In this document: in pieces, positions 17,132 to 24,361 of the stretch
How positions within the stretch are numbered: the first letter of the stretch is position 1
Layout: every line of letters begins with the position of its first letter
Assembly: GCF_001440345.1 (NCBI RefSeq)
Contig: NZ_LJYX01000006.1
Location: forward strand, 868,001-932,000
Length of the DNA stretch: 64,000 bases
Reading direction: 5' to 3'
From: Colwellia sp. TT2012
GTDB taxonomy: Bacteria; Pseudomonadota; Gammaproteobacteria; Enterobacterales; Alteromonadaceae
Translations under genes and position numbers: made by a program
The notes under the pieces: generated by a model
The model's database searches: none
What the model was told of the DNA's origin: nothing
The model's input: the letters and a program-made list of their open reading frames with translations, nothing else

Positions 17132-17158
17132 TTATCGGCCATCAGCGGAATAACTTTA
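17132..17158 (-). promoter_or_regulatory. Sigma-28 (FliA) promoter of flgM
   Basis: On the minus strand the sequence reads TAAAGTTA, 11 bases, GCCGATAA. This matches the gammaproteobacterial sigma-28 consensus at 15 of 16 positions with exact spacing, about 50 bases upstream of flgM. Confidence 0.85.
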
Positions 17159-17241
17159 GCTAAAAGTACATTAAAACATAAATAACCTCACAGTGAACTT
17201 AGCTGCAAAATTATTTGTTACCTAGAGTTTTTGTACCTAGA

Positions 17242-17934
17242 TTATAGATGAATTATTACTTGGTTAATAGCTTTGACCCGTGGGGTAATGATTTTTTTTG
17301 AACGGGTATTTCTTACTTTGATCTGCTCATTAATATTACCAGAGCTTAATGCCACACCTTGGCTTTTGATAGTGAAGACCTCTGAGGAGACAATAATCGT
17401 TACCACATCACCCTTACAAATTAAGCAGATACTTTTTTTACTAATGGCTTTACCTTTAGCTATACGTCTTTTAGCCTTAGCGCCAAAAACAATGGCGGTA
17501 TCGGTTAATTTATCACCACGTATTTTGTTAATAGCGATGTAAGCTAACTCGACATTACTTTCGTCAAGCTTGTCTCCTTGGTTAATTGTACTTTTTGCAA
17601 TTAAAACCGCTTTAGTTATTTCTATTTTTGCCGATAAATATATTTTCCATGGTGTTGGTTCATCACAACTAATTTTTATATTTACATTTCGTGTACTGTT
17701 TTTATCATGTATATTTGCTGTTAAGGGTATATTACACGGTTTAATGATAATCCTAGGGTCTAAGTGAGCAACCGAAATACGCACTTTTTCTTCGTTAGTT
17801 GAAGGAAATATTTCGATTAAATAGGTGGTCGCGAAGCGTTCGATAAACGCACTGTCTAGTTCGCTTGCCGCACTAGTTGCTGGCTTAATAAGCAGTAAAC
17901 ATAAAGAAAATAAAAAATGTTTGGTATGTCGCAT
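17242..17934 (-). CDS. flgA: P-ring assembly chaperone FlgA
   Basis: The 230-aa protein has a signal peptide (HFLFSLCLLLIKPATSAAS) followed by the FlgA N-terminal region and the SAF domain (AVLIAKSTINQGDKLDESNV, then RRIAKGKAISKKSI). FlgA is a periplasmic chaperone that assists FlgI polymerisation into the P ring. It is the first gene of the leftward flgA-flgM-flgN group. It is divergent from cheV, with both promoters in the 200-bp gap. No clear sigma-54 or sigma-28 box was seen for flgA itself. Confidence 0.9.
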   Translation of the reverse strand: MRHTKHFLFSLCLLLIKPATSAASELDSAFIERFATTYLIEIFPSTNEEKVRISVAHLDPRIIIKPCNIPLTANIHDKNSTRNVNIKISCDEPTPWKIYLSAKIEITKAVLIAKSTINQGDKLDESNVELAYIAINKIRGDKLTDTAIVFGAKAKRRIAKGKAISKKSICLICKGDVVTIIVSSEVFTIKSQGVALSSGNINEQIKVRNTRSKKIITPRVKAINQVIIHL

Positions 17935-18141
17935 ATATTTTGTTATCTATCGTTAAGTAAATGCAGATATTCGTCTATGCTTAACCTAGGTTAGTGCTAT
18001 AAAATGAGGTTAAATCGTGCGTCAATTATCAGGCGCTTAGTGTGAATATCAACTCTATATTTTAAATACAATTCAAGAATTGTGCCTTAAATGTTTATTT
18101 TTTTAAAGACAATAAAGGGTACGGTGTTACATGAGGTTTAT

Positions 18142-19071
18142 ATGGCAGGCATACTCGATTCAGTAAATCAGCGCACGCAACTTGTCGGCGAAAATAGATT
18201 AGAATTACTACTCTTCAAACTTGTCGGTAGGCAAATTTTTGGCATTAATGTTTTTAAAGTGCGTGAAGTGATGCCATGCCCGAGGTTAACGGTATTACCG
18301 AAACAAGACCCTAATATTAAAGGCGTAGCTCATATTCGTGGGCAAACTATTTCTGTTATTGATTTAAGTAAATCAACGGGCGGCTTGGCAATCGAACAAA
18401 CGGCGGATAGCTTTATTATTATTGCTGAATATAACCGAAGCGTGCAGGGCTTTCTCGTTGCTGGCGTTGAGCGAATAGTAACCTTAAGTTGGACTGATGT
18501 TATGCCACCACCCGAAGGGGCAGGTAAATCCAGTTATCTAACGGCAGTCACTGAAATAGATGGTCAAATGGTATCAATTTTAGATGTTGAGAAAATTTTA
18601 AATGAGATTAATCCTGTTTCAACGGAGTTAAGTGAAGATGTCATTGATGCCAGTGTTGGTGAAAGTCTAGGTGATAAGCTGGTTTTGATTGCTGATGATT
18701 CAATGGTGGCACGAAACCAAGTTAAAAGGGCATTAGAGCCATTAGGTATCAATATGATTTTAGCTAAAAATGGTCGTGATGCTCTAGATCAGTTATTGGC
18801 GATTGAGGCAACGTGTGAACATAGTATTACTGAAAAAGTTGCGCTAATGATTTCTGATATTGAAATGCCCGTAATGGATGGCTATACCTTAACGGCAGAA
18901 GTCAAAGGTAATGACCGCATGGCTAAAATGCCTATTATATTACATACCTCGCTAAGTGGGGTATTTAATAATGCCATGGTTAAAAAAGTGGGGGCAGATG
19001 ATTTTATTGCCAAGTTTCACCCCGATGAATTAGCTACCGCTGTAAAAAAATGGCTAAAATTAGAAGATTAA
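18142..19071 (+). CDS. cheV: Chemotaxis coupling protein CheV (CheW-receiver fusion)
   Basis: I start at ATG 18142 (309 aa), because the longer frame from 18091 adds a stretch not seen in CheV. The N-terminal CheW domain (about residues 15-150) contains FGINVFKVREVM and HIRGQTISVIDLS. The C-terminal receiver has the phosphoacceptor Asp239 in LMISDIEMPVMDGY and a TS pair in LHTSLSG. CheV couples chemoreceptors to CheA and adapts through phosphorylation. cheV-cheR preceding flgB is the standard order in Vibrio and Alteromonadales. Confidence 0.9.
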   Translation: MAGILDSVNQRTQLVGENRLELLLFKLVGRQIFGINVFKVREVMPCPRLTVLPKQDPNIKGVAHIRGQTISVIDLSKSTGGLAIEQTADSFIIIAEYNRSVQGFLVAGVERIVTLSWTDVMPPPEGAGKSSYLTAVTEIDGQMVSILDVEKILNEINPVSTELSEDVIDASVGESLGDKLVLIADDSMVARNQVKRALEPLGINMILAKNGRDALDQLLAIEATCEHSITEKVALMISDIEMPVMDGYTLTAEVKGNDRMAKMPIILHTSLSGVFNNAMVKKVGADDFIAKFHPDELATAVKKWLKLED

Positions 19072-19177
19072 CTCTTTATAAAAATTAAAATAAAATTTCA
19101 AAAGCATTTGACGTGAATTTATATATTCCCATTTTAGTAAATTTAAATGAGTACTTCGAAATAAACAGGAAGCTATT

Positions 19178-20008
19178 GTGTCAGCAAGACAACTTGATGA
19201 AAAAAGTTACAACCAATTTAGAACGTTTTTAGAGCAGCAATGTGGCATTGTGCTCGGTGAAAATAAGCAATATTTAGTTAAAAGCCGCCTAGCGCCATTA
19301 ATGGCTAAATTTGAAGTGAATTCATTGGGTGAATTAGTCACTCGGACACTTTCCCCGGTAGAGCGGCAATTACGTGCCGCAGTCATTGATGCTATGACCA
19401 CAAATGAAACCTTATGGTTTCGAGATGATTACCCTTATAAGTTATTGCAAAGTAAATTATTACCTGATTTTGTCAATAGAAAAACCCCCGTTAAAATTTG
19501 GTCCGCAGCAAGTTCTTCTGGGCAAGAGCCCTATTCTATTGCGATGTCAGTACTGGAGTTTCAACAAAAAAATCCCGGAGCATTCCCTCGTGGTGTGCAG
19601 GTCATAGGTACCGATATTTCAACTACTATGCTAGAGCACTGTAAATACGGTCATTATGATAGTTTAGCACTTGCTCGTGGTCTATCAGAGGAGCGTAAAA
19701 AACGCTTTTTTGAAAACGGTGATAACGGTATGTTGAAGATTAAGGATCAAGTCAAGAATATGGTCAATTTTAGGCCGCTTAATTTGCTGAATAGCTATAG
19801 CTTGATGGGTCGTTTCGATATTGTTTTTTGTCGTAATGTACTTATTTATTTCTCACCAGAAATTAAAGCAAAAATCATTAGTCAAATTCATGGCGTATTA
19901 AATCCTCAAGGCTATTTGTTTTTAGGTGCCTCGGAATCTCTATCAGGAATAAATCAAGATTTCACTATGTTACGTTGTAATCCTGGTATTGTTTATCAGA
20001 AAAAATAA
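19178..20008 (+). CDS. cheR: Chemotaxis protein methyltransferase CheR
   Basis: The 276-aa protein uses a GTG start after AGGAAG. The N-terminal CheR helical domain (QFRTFLEQQCGIVLGENKQY) is followed by the SAM-dependent methyltransferase domain. The latter has TTNETLWFRD, the SAM loop WSAASSSGQEPYSIAM, GTDISTTML and FDIVFCRNVLIYFS. It methylates glutamates of chemoreceptors. It follows cheV by about 100 bp and was probably co-transcribed with it. Confidence 0.93.
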   Translation: MSARQLDEKSYNQFRTFLEQQCGIVLGENKQYLVKSRLAPLMAKFEVNSLGELVTRTLSPVERQLRAAVIDAMTTNETLWFRDDYPYKLLQSKLLPDFVNRKTPVKIWSAASSSGQEPYSIAMSVLEFQQKNPGAFPRGVQVIGTDISTTMLEHCKYGHYDSLALARGLSEERKKRFFENGDNGMLKIKDQVKNMVNFRPLNLLNSYSLMGRFDIVFCRNVLIYFSPEIKAKIISQIHGVLNPQGYLFLGASESLSGINQDFTMLRCNPGIVYQKK

Positions 20009-20104
20009 CCCTGTCAAATATCACTCATCGCTAGTGACAATAGCTGCTAGCAAACAGTAAACACCTTCATTTATATTCCTTTAAAACAGCTTTGTTAAAA
20101 CCTT

Positions 20105-20120
20105 TGGCATAAATATTGAA
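20105..20120 (+). promoter_or_regulatory. Possible sigma-54 promoter of flgBCDE
   Basis: TGGCAT, 5 bases, TTGAA has the correct GG-to-G spacing but A instead of C in the -12 element. It lies about 40 bases before the flgB start. One mismatch in a key base lowers confidence. Confidence 0.45.
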
Positions 20121-20158
20121 TGTTATTTAGCTATAACGTGAATCATCGTGAGGCTATT

Positions 20159-20557
20159 ATGGCTATAGGATTTGATCAAGGCTTTCAATTACACTCCCAA
20201 GGCATGCTTATCCGTGCCCAACGTGCAGAAGTTATTGCCAGCAATATTGCCAATGCGGATACCCCAGGTTACAAAGCAAAAGGGCTTGATTTCAAACAAG
20301 CACTTACACAAGCCGCAAATAAGCAGCAAATGGGCATGTCTCGTACCAATGAAAAACACTTTGATGTACGCACAGAACTCAATAATTCAGTAAGTTTTCG
20401 TGTACCAAATCAGCCTGATACTGGGGATGGTAATACGGTAGATGTACAAGTGGAACGAAACTTGTATCTAAAAAACTCATTAGAGTATCAAGCAAGTGTG
20501 CAATTTCTTAATGGCAAAATAAAAGCTATGAAAAAAGTGATTAGCGGAGGTCAATAA
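20159..20557 (+). CDS. flgB: Proximal rod protein FlgB
   Basis: I start at ATG 20159, after GTGAGG, giving 132 aa; an upstream start would add 13 unlike residues. The rod-family N-terminal motif SNIANADTPGYKAKGLDF is present. The C-terminal helix ends in LNGKIKAMKKVI. FlgB forms the base of the rod with FlgC, FlgF and FliE. The flgC start lies two bases after its stop codon. Confidence 0.93.
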   Translation: MAIGFDQGFQLHSQGMLIRAQRAEVIASNIANADTPGYKAKGLDFKQALTQAANKQQMGMSRTNEKHFDVRTELNNSVSFRVPNQPDTGDGNTVDVQVERNLYLKNSLEYQASVQFLNGKIKAMKKVISGGQ

Positions 20558-20559
20558 TT

Positions 20560-20991
20560 ATGAGTCTTTTCAACGTATTTGATATCACGGGTAGTGGTAT
20601 GAGCGCACAATCAATCCGCTTAAATACTACGGCGAGTAATATTGCCAATGCAGAAAGCGTTAGTAGTAGTGCCGATAAAACTTACCGCGCTAGACATCCT
20701 GTTTTTGCCGCTGCCATGCTAGAAGCTGCCGCAGGACAAAGAGCAAGTGACGGTAGTAGCGTAGGGGTTACTGTTTTAGGGATTGTTGAAAGTGATAAAC
20801 CGCTAAATGTTGAATATGCACCTAATCATCCCATGGCCGATAAAGACGGTTATATCTATAAGCCCAACGTTAATGTTATTGAGGAAATGACTAATATGAT
20901 ATCAGCATCGCGTTCCTATCAAACGAACGTGCAGTTAGCTGAGTCGGCGAAAAACATGCTCAATAAAACCTTAATGTTAGGGCAAAGATAA
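20560..20991 (+). CDS. flgC: Proximal rod protein FlgC
   Basis: The 143-aa protein is full length: N-terminal ASNIANAESVS, core EYAPNHPMADKDGYIY, and the conserved C-terminal PNVNVIEEMTNMISASRSYQ helix ending LMLGQR. It builds the proximal rod. The last 90 or so bases of the gene are the template for the 158-bp tandem array that follows. The genuine copy differs from the repeats at a few bases, for example AAACGAACG against AAACTAACG. Confidence 0.95.
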   Translation: MSLFNVFDITGSGMSAQSIRLNTTASNIANAESVSSSADKTYRARHPVFAAAMLEAAAGQRASDGSSVGVTVLGIVESDKPLNVEYAPNHPMADKDGYIYKPNVNVIEEMTNMISASRSYQTNVQLAESAKNMLNKTLMLGQR

Positions 20992-20993
20992 TA

Positions 20994-21149
20994 ATGACTT
21001 ATAAGGCAGTGATTAATTTTGTTGATGAGGAAATGAATGATGTCACTAATACCGTACTATCAGCATCGCGTTCCTATCAAACTAACGTGCAGTTAGCTGA
21101 GTCGGCGAAAAACATGCTCAATAAAACCTTAATGTTAGGGCAAAGATAA
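20994..21149 (+). CDS. Micro-ORF 1: FlgC C-terminal helix, 51 aa
   Basis: The ATG lies in TAATAATG directly after the flgC stop, so reinitiation is possible. The product begins MTYKAVINFVDEEM and ends in SASRSYQTNVQLAESAKNML...LMLGQR, the D0 helix of FlgC. There is no strong ribosome-binding site. Expression is unproven. Confidence 0.35.
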   Translation: MTYKAVINFVDEEMNDVTNTVLSASRSYQTNVQLAESAKNMLNKTLMLGQR

Positions 21150-21151
21150 TA

Positions 21152-21307
21152 ATGACTTATAAGGCAGTGATTAATTTTGTTGATGAGGAAATGAATGATG
21201 TCACTAATACCGTACTATCAGCATCGCGTTCCTATCAAACTAACGTGCAGTTAGCTGAGTCGGCGAAAAACATGCTCAATAAAACCTTAATGTTAGGGCA
21301 AAGATAA
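21152..21307 (+). CDS. Micro-ORF 2: FlgC C-terminal helix, 51 aa
   Basis: Second tandem copy with the same predicted protein as the first and the same TAATAATG junction with the preceding ORF. Expression is unproven. Confidence 0.35.
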   Translation: MTYKAVINFVDEEMNDVTNTVLSASRSYQTNVQLAESAKNMLNKTLMLGQR

Positions 21308-21309
21308 TA

Positions 21310-21465
21310 ATGACTTATAAGGCAGTGATTAATTTTGTTGATGAGGAAATGAATGATGTCACTAATACCGTACTATCAGCATCGCGTTCCTATCAAACTA
21401 ACGTGCAGTTAGCTGAGTCGGCGAAAAACATGCTCAATAAAACCTTAATGTTAGGGCAAAGATAA
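21310..21465 (+). CDS. Micro-ORF 3: FlgC C-terminal helix, 51 aa
   Basis: Third tandem copy with the same predicted protein as copies 1 and 2. Expression is unproven. Confidence 0.35.
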   Translation: MTYKAVINFVDEEMNDVTNTVLSASRSYQTNVQLAESAKNMLNKTLMLGQR

Positions 21466-21467
21466 TA

Positions 21468-21635
21468 ATGACTTATAAGGCAGTGATTAATTTTGTTGAT
21501 GAGGAAATGAATGATGTCACTAATACCGTACTATCAGCATCGCGTTCCTATCAAACTAACGTGCAGTTAGCTGAGTCGGCGAAAAACATGCTAAATAAAA
21601 CCTTAATGTTAGGCAAAGATAATGAAAAATATTGA
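21468..21635 (+). CDS. Micro-ORF 4: FlgC C-terminal helix with altered tail, 55 aa
   Basis: The last copy lost one G in the GGG run. The ending LMLGQR becomes LMLGKDNEKY before a TGA at 21633. It is the unit nearest flgD, whose ATG is 38 bases further on. Expression is unproven. Confidence 0.35.
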   Translation: MTYKAVINFVDEEMNDVTNTVLSASRSYQTNVQLAESAKNMLNKTLMLGKDNEKY

Positions 21636-21673
21636 TAGGTCACTGAGTTTACTGCATAACGTAGGAGTGGGTA

Positions 21674-22366
21674 ATGGAAACAGTTAAAGGCACTAACCCG
21701 TTAGAGGGACTTCGTTGGAAAAAAGAAGAATATAAAGAGGTTGAAAAAGATAACGGCATGCTGACGCAAGCTGATTTCTTTGCGCTGTTAACTCAAGAAC
21801 TAGCGAATCAAGATCCAACCAAACCAGTTGATAATAACGAAATTATTTCTCAAATGACCGCCTTTTCAACTACTGATGGTGTACAAAGGTTGAATGATTC
21901 GTTTGATATCTTTGCCAGTTCTATGACGTCTAGCCAAGCACTGCAAGCTTCCTCGCTGGTTGGTCGAAGTGTTTTAGTTGAAGATAATGTCTTTGGCATG
22001 GAAGAGGGGCAATCGATAAAAGGTAAACTGGTTTCAGACAAACCAGCCAGTAACGTAAAAATTTATGTTGAAAATATTGCCGGTGAAATCATTCAAACTG
22101 TGCAAGTAGGTAAGGTCGATGCCGGCGGAATGAACTTTACTTGGGATGGTCAAACCGCAGAAGGTGAACCTGCTCCCGAAGGTGCTTACCGTTTCCGTAT
22201 TGTTGGTTTGGTTGACGGTCAAGCCTCTGAATTAGAGGCGATGACATACCGTAAAGTAGATAGCGTAACGTTAGCAGGTGCTGGCGGTAATATTATACTG
22301 AATCTTAACGGCGGTAGCTCCATGGTATTAGCCGATGTAGTTGAAATATCGGGTGGTGATAGTTAA
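21674..22366 (+). CDS. flgD: Hook-capping protein FlgD
   Basis: The 230-aa protein starts after TAGGAGTGG. The N-terminal FlgD region is clear (MLTQADFFALLTQELANQDP, then TKPVDNNEIISQMTAFSTTDG). It is followed by the FlgD Ig-like and Tudor domains (NFTWDGQTAEGEPAPEGAYRFRI). FlgD caps the growing hook and is needed in few copies. It is flanked by repeat arrays on both sides, which physically and perhaps translationally separate it from flgC and flgE. Confidence 0.93.
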   Translation: METVKGTNPLEGLRWKKEEYKEVEKDNGMLTQADFFALLTQELANQDPTKPVDNNEIISQMTAFSTTDGVQRLNDSFDIFASSMTSSQALQASSLVGRSVLVEDNVFGMEEGQSIKGKLVSDKPASNVKIYVENIAGEIIQTVQVGKVDAGGMNFTWDGQTAEGEPAPEGAYRFRIVGLVDGQASELEAMTYRKVDSVTLAGAGGNIILNLNGGSSMVLADVVEISGGDS

Positions 22367-22458
22367 GTTTTGAGTAAAATAATTAAATAGAAAGTATAAA
22401 TTTCACCTGACAGAGTAATAACAAGCATTTAACTGCCCAGGTATTTAGCAAAATAACG

Positions 22459-22842
22459 ATTTTTTAAGAGAGTTAGATTATGTCATTTAACTTTATTGGT
22501 GCATTAAGCGGTTTGTAACCGTGAAGTATTTAAGCGGGTTTACAACATCATAATTAGTTTAGTTTGTTGTCGCCGAACGACTTTTTAAGAGAGTTAGATT
22601 ATGTCATTTAACTTTATTGATGCATTAAGCGGTTTGTAACCGTGAAGTATTTAAGCGGGTTTACAACATCATAATTAGTTTAGTTTGTTGTCGCCGAACG
22701 ATTTTTTAAGAGAGTTAGATTATGTCATTTAACTTTATTGGTGCATTAAGCGGTTTGTAACCGTGAAGTATTTAAGCGGGTTTACAACATCATAATTAGT
22801 TTAGTTTGTTGTCGCCGAACGATTTTTTAAGAGGATTAAATT
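22459..22842 (+). repeat. Three 121-bp tandem repeats of the flgE translation start
   Basis: ATGs at 22480, 22601 and 22722 recur with an exact 121-bp period, and the true flgE ATG at 22843 is the fourth in phase. Each unit has TTTTTTAAGAGAGTTAGATT, then ATG and 12 codons (MSFNFIGALSGL, or D for G in the second unit), then TAA. The peptide is FlgE's N-terminus (MSFNIALSGL) with two inserted residues. After the stop, CGGTTTGTAACCG can form a small hairpin. Each unit ends with GTCGCCGAACGA. The units are nearly identical. Confidence 0.97.
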
Positions 22843-24147
22843 ATGTCATTTAATATTGCATTAAGCGGGTTAAACGCCGCACAAAAAGACTTAGATGTTA
22901 CATCAAATAACATTGCCAATGTCAACACGGTTGGCTTTAAAGAGTCCCGAACTGAGTTTGTTGATGTTTATGCTGCATCTTTACTGGCTGGAGGTAAAAC
23001 TAAAGTAGGCGATGGTGTTTTAACGGCGGATGTTGCTCAGCAGTTTTCCCAAGGTAGTATTCAATTTACCAATAACTCCCTTGATTTAGCCATTGCCGGT
23101 AATGGTTTTTTTGTCACCGTACCTGAAATTGACAGTTTAGATACCTCTTACACCCGTGCTGGTCAATTTAAATTAAACGACAGTAACTTTGTCGTTAATT
23201 CATCTGGTGGTTATTTATTAGGTTTTCCAGTTAATGCTGATGGCTCTTCTTCATCGGTAGCGCTAAGTACCGCATCGCCTTTACAAATACCGACAGCTTC
23301 TGGCGCACCATCAAAAACAAATGAGGTCGATGTTAAGATGAATTTACCTGCGGGTGACTCTATACCCGCTTTTGGCTTTGATCATACTGACCCACTAACG
23401 TATAACAACTCGACCTCGGTAACCATTTTTGATTCGTTAGGCGACAGTCATGTGATGACTTATTATTTTGTGAAATCAGCGCCGAATACTTGGGATATGT
23501 ACGCGGCCGTTGATAACCAATTGGTCGATATTACAGGAGGGCCTGTTAATAATGGTGCTGGTATTAACGGCGCACAATTAACCTTTCTTCCTAATGGTGA
23601 TTTCAATACTCAAGTTCCCGCTCTTATCCAAACAGCACCATTAGGTACGACGATATTAAGTAATGGCGCTGATCCTAGTCAGCAGATTATTGTTGATTTT
23701 AATTTAGATGGCACGGGGCCAAATGTTAATGAGCCAACACAATATGCTTCTAGTTTTGAAGTAACCTCATTAGAGCAAGATGGTTTAGCGGTAGGTCGAT
23801 TAACCGGTATCGACATTGATAGCGATGGCCTTGTGCGTGCCACTTATAGTAATGGTACCTCAGAGCCTTTAGCACGTATTGCTTTAGTTAGCTTTGCCAA
23901 TAATCAAGGGCTCACTCAAGTTGGCAATAGTTCATGGAAAGAGAGTATTGTTTCCGGTGAAGCGTTAGCCGGTGAAGCGGGCTCAGGTACTTTTGGTACC
24001 ATTAACTCCTCAGCATTAGAGCAGGCTAATGTTAATTTAACTACCGAACTTATTGATTTGATTTCTGCACAGCGAAACTTTCAAGCCAACTCGCGAGCAC
24101 TGGAAGTTAGTAACCAACTAAACCAAACTATCTTACAAATTAGATAG
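22843..24147 (+). CDS. flgE: Flagellar hook protein FlgE
   Basis: The 434-aa protein starts after AAGAGGA. The N-terminal rod-family motif (SNNIANVNTVGFKESRTEF), the AIAGNGFF segment in the D1 region, and the C-terminal ELIDLISAQRNFQANSRALE are all present. FlgE polymerises into the hook, about 120 copies per flagellum, and so needs far more synthesis than FlgD upstream. The three repeated false starts lie immediately 5'. A strong terminator follows, ending the flgBCDE unit. Confidence 0.95.
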   Translation: MSFNIALSGLNAAQKDLDVTSNNIANVNTVGFKESRTEFVDVYAASLLAGGKTKVGDGVLTADVAQQFSQGSIQFTNNSLDLAIAGNGFFVTVPEIDSLDTSYTRAGQFKLNDSNFVVNSSGGYLLGFPVNADGSSSSVALSTASPLQIPTASGAPSKTNEVDVKMNLPAGDSIPAFGFDHTDPLTYNNSTSVTIFDSLGDSHVMTYYFVKSAPNTWDMYAAVDNQLVDITGGPVNNGAGINGAQLTFLPNGDFNTQVPALIQTAPLGTTILSNGADPSQQIIVDFNLDGTGPNVNEPTQYASSFEVTSLEQDGLAVGRLTGIDIDSDGLVRATYSNGTSEPLARIALVSFANNQGLTQVGNSSWKESIVSGEALAGEAGSGTFGTINSSALEQANVNLTTELIDLISAQRNFQANSRALEVSNQLNQTILQIR

Positions 24148-24201
24148 TTTTCAAAACCTTTAAACTTTTTGGCACAGAGCATACGCCAATAAGTTAATCA
24201 T

Positions 24202-24247
24202 AAAACTGTTAGTGATGAGTTTGTCTAAACTCCCTAGCAGTTTTTTT
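24202..24247 (+). terminator. Rho-independent terminator after flgE
   Basis: AAAACTG pairs with CAGTTTT, with a further inner stem GAGTTT/AAACTC and a run of seven T. It separates flgBCDE from flgF. Confidence 0.8.
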
Positions 24248-24307
24248 ATGCTATTTAATCAATTAGACCATGTCAGTTAGTTGCTTAGTAAACGTCTTTT
24301 AAATAGC

Positions 24308-24323
24308 TGGCACTCTCCTTGCA
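24308..24323 (+). promoter_or_regulatory. Consensus sigma-54 promoter of flgF
   Basis: TGGCACTCTCCTTGCA matches TGGCAC-N5-TTGCA exactly, 38 bases before the flgF ATG. It fits FlrA or FlrC control through sigma-54. Confidence 0.92.
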
Positions 24324-24361
24324 TTTGTTCAGTATAACCTTTTATATTTTGGAAAAACATT

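Larger units (their letters stand above)
20994..21622 (+). repeat. Four 158-bp tandem repeats of the flgC 3' end
   Basis: Units begin at 20994, 21152, 21310 and 21468. The first three are identical as far as I can read. The fourth has one C-to-A change near 21593 and lacks one G in the GGG run near 21611. The 3' part of each unit (92 bp) repeats flgC 20902-20991. The 5' part (66 bp) is a diverged version of the preceding flgC codons, matching around GATGAGGAAATGA. The array fills the whole flgC-flgD gap. Near identity suggests recent amplification or homogenisation. Confidence 0.97.

Noticed and set aside
20902-20915. Shared 13-mer ATCAGCATCGCGT between the flgC repeats and the flagellin 3' ends as a recombination site
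   Set aside because: Both encode an ISASR/VSASR helix segment; the match is short and flanks do not agree, so coincidence of codon use is enough.
20994-22842. CRISPR array or phage-like direct repeats near flgD
   Set aside because: The units are contiguous with no unique spacers and are clearly derived from flgC and flgE.
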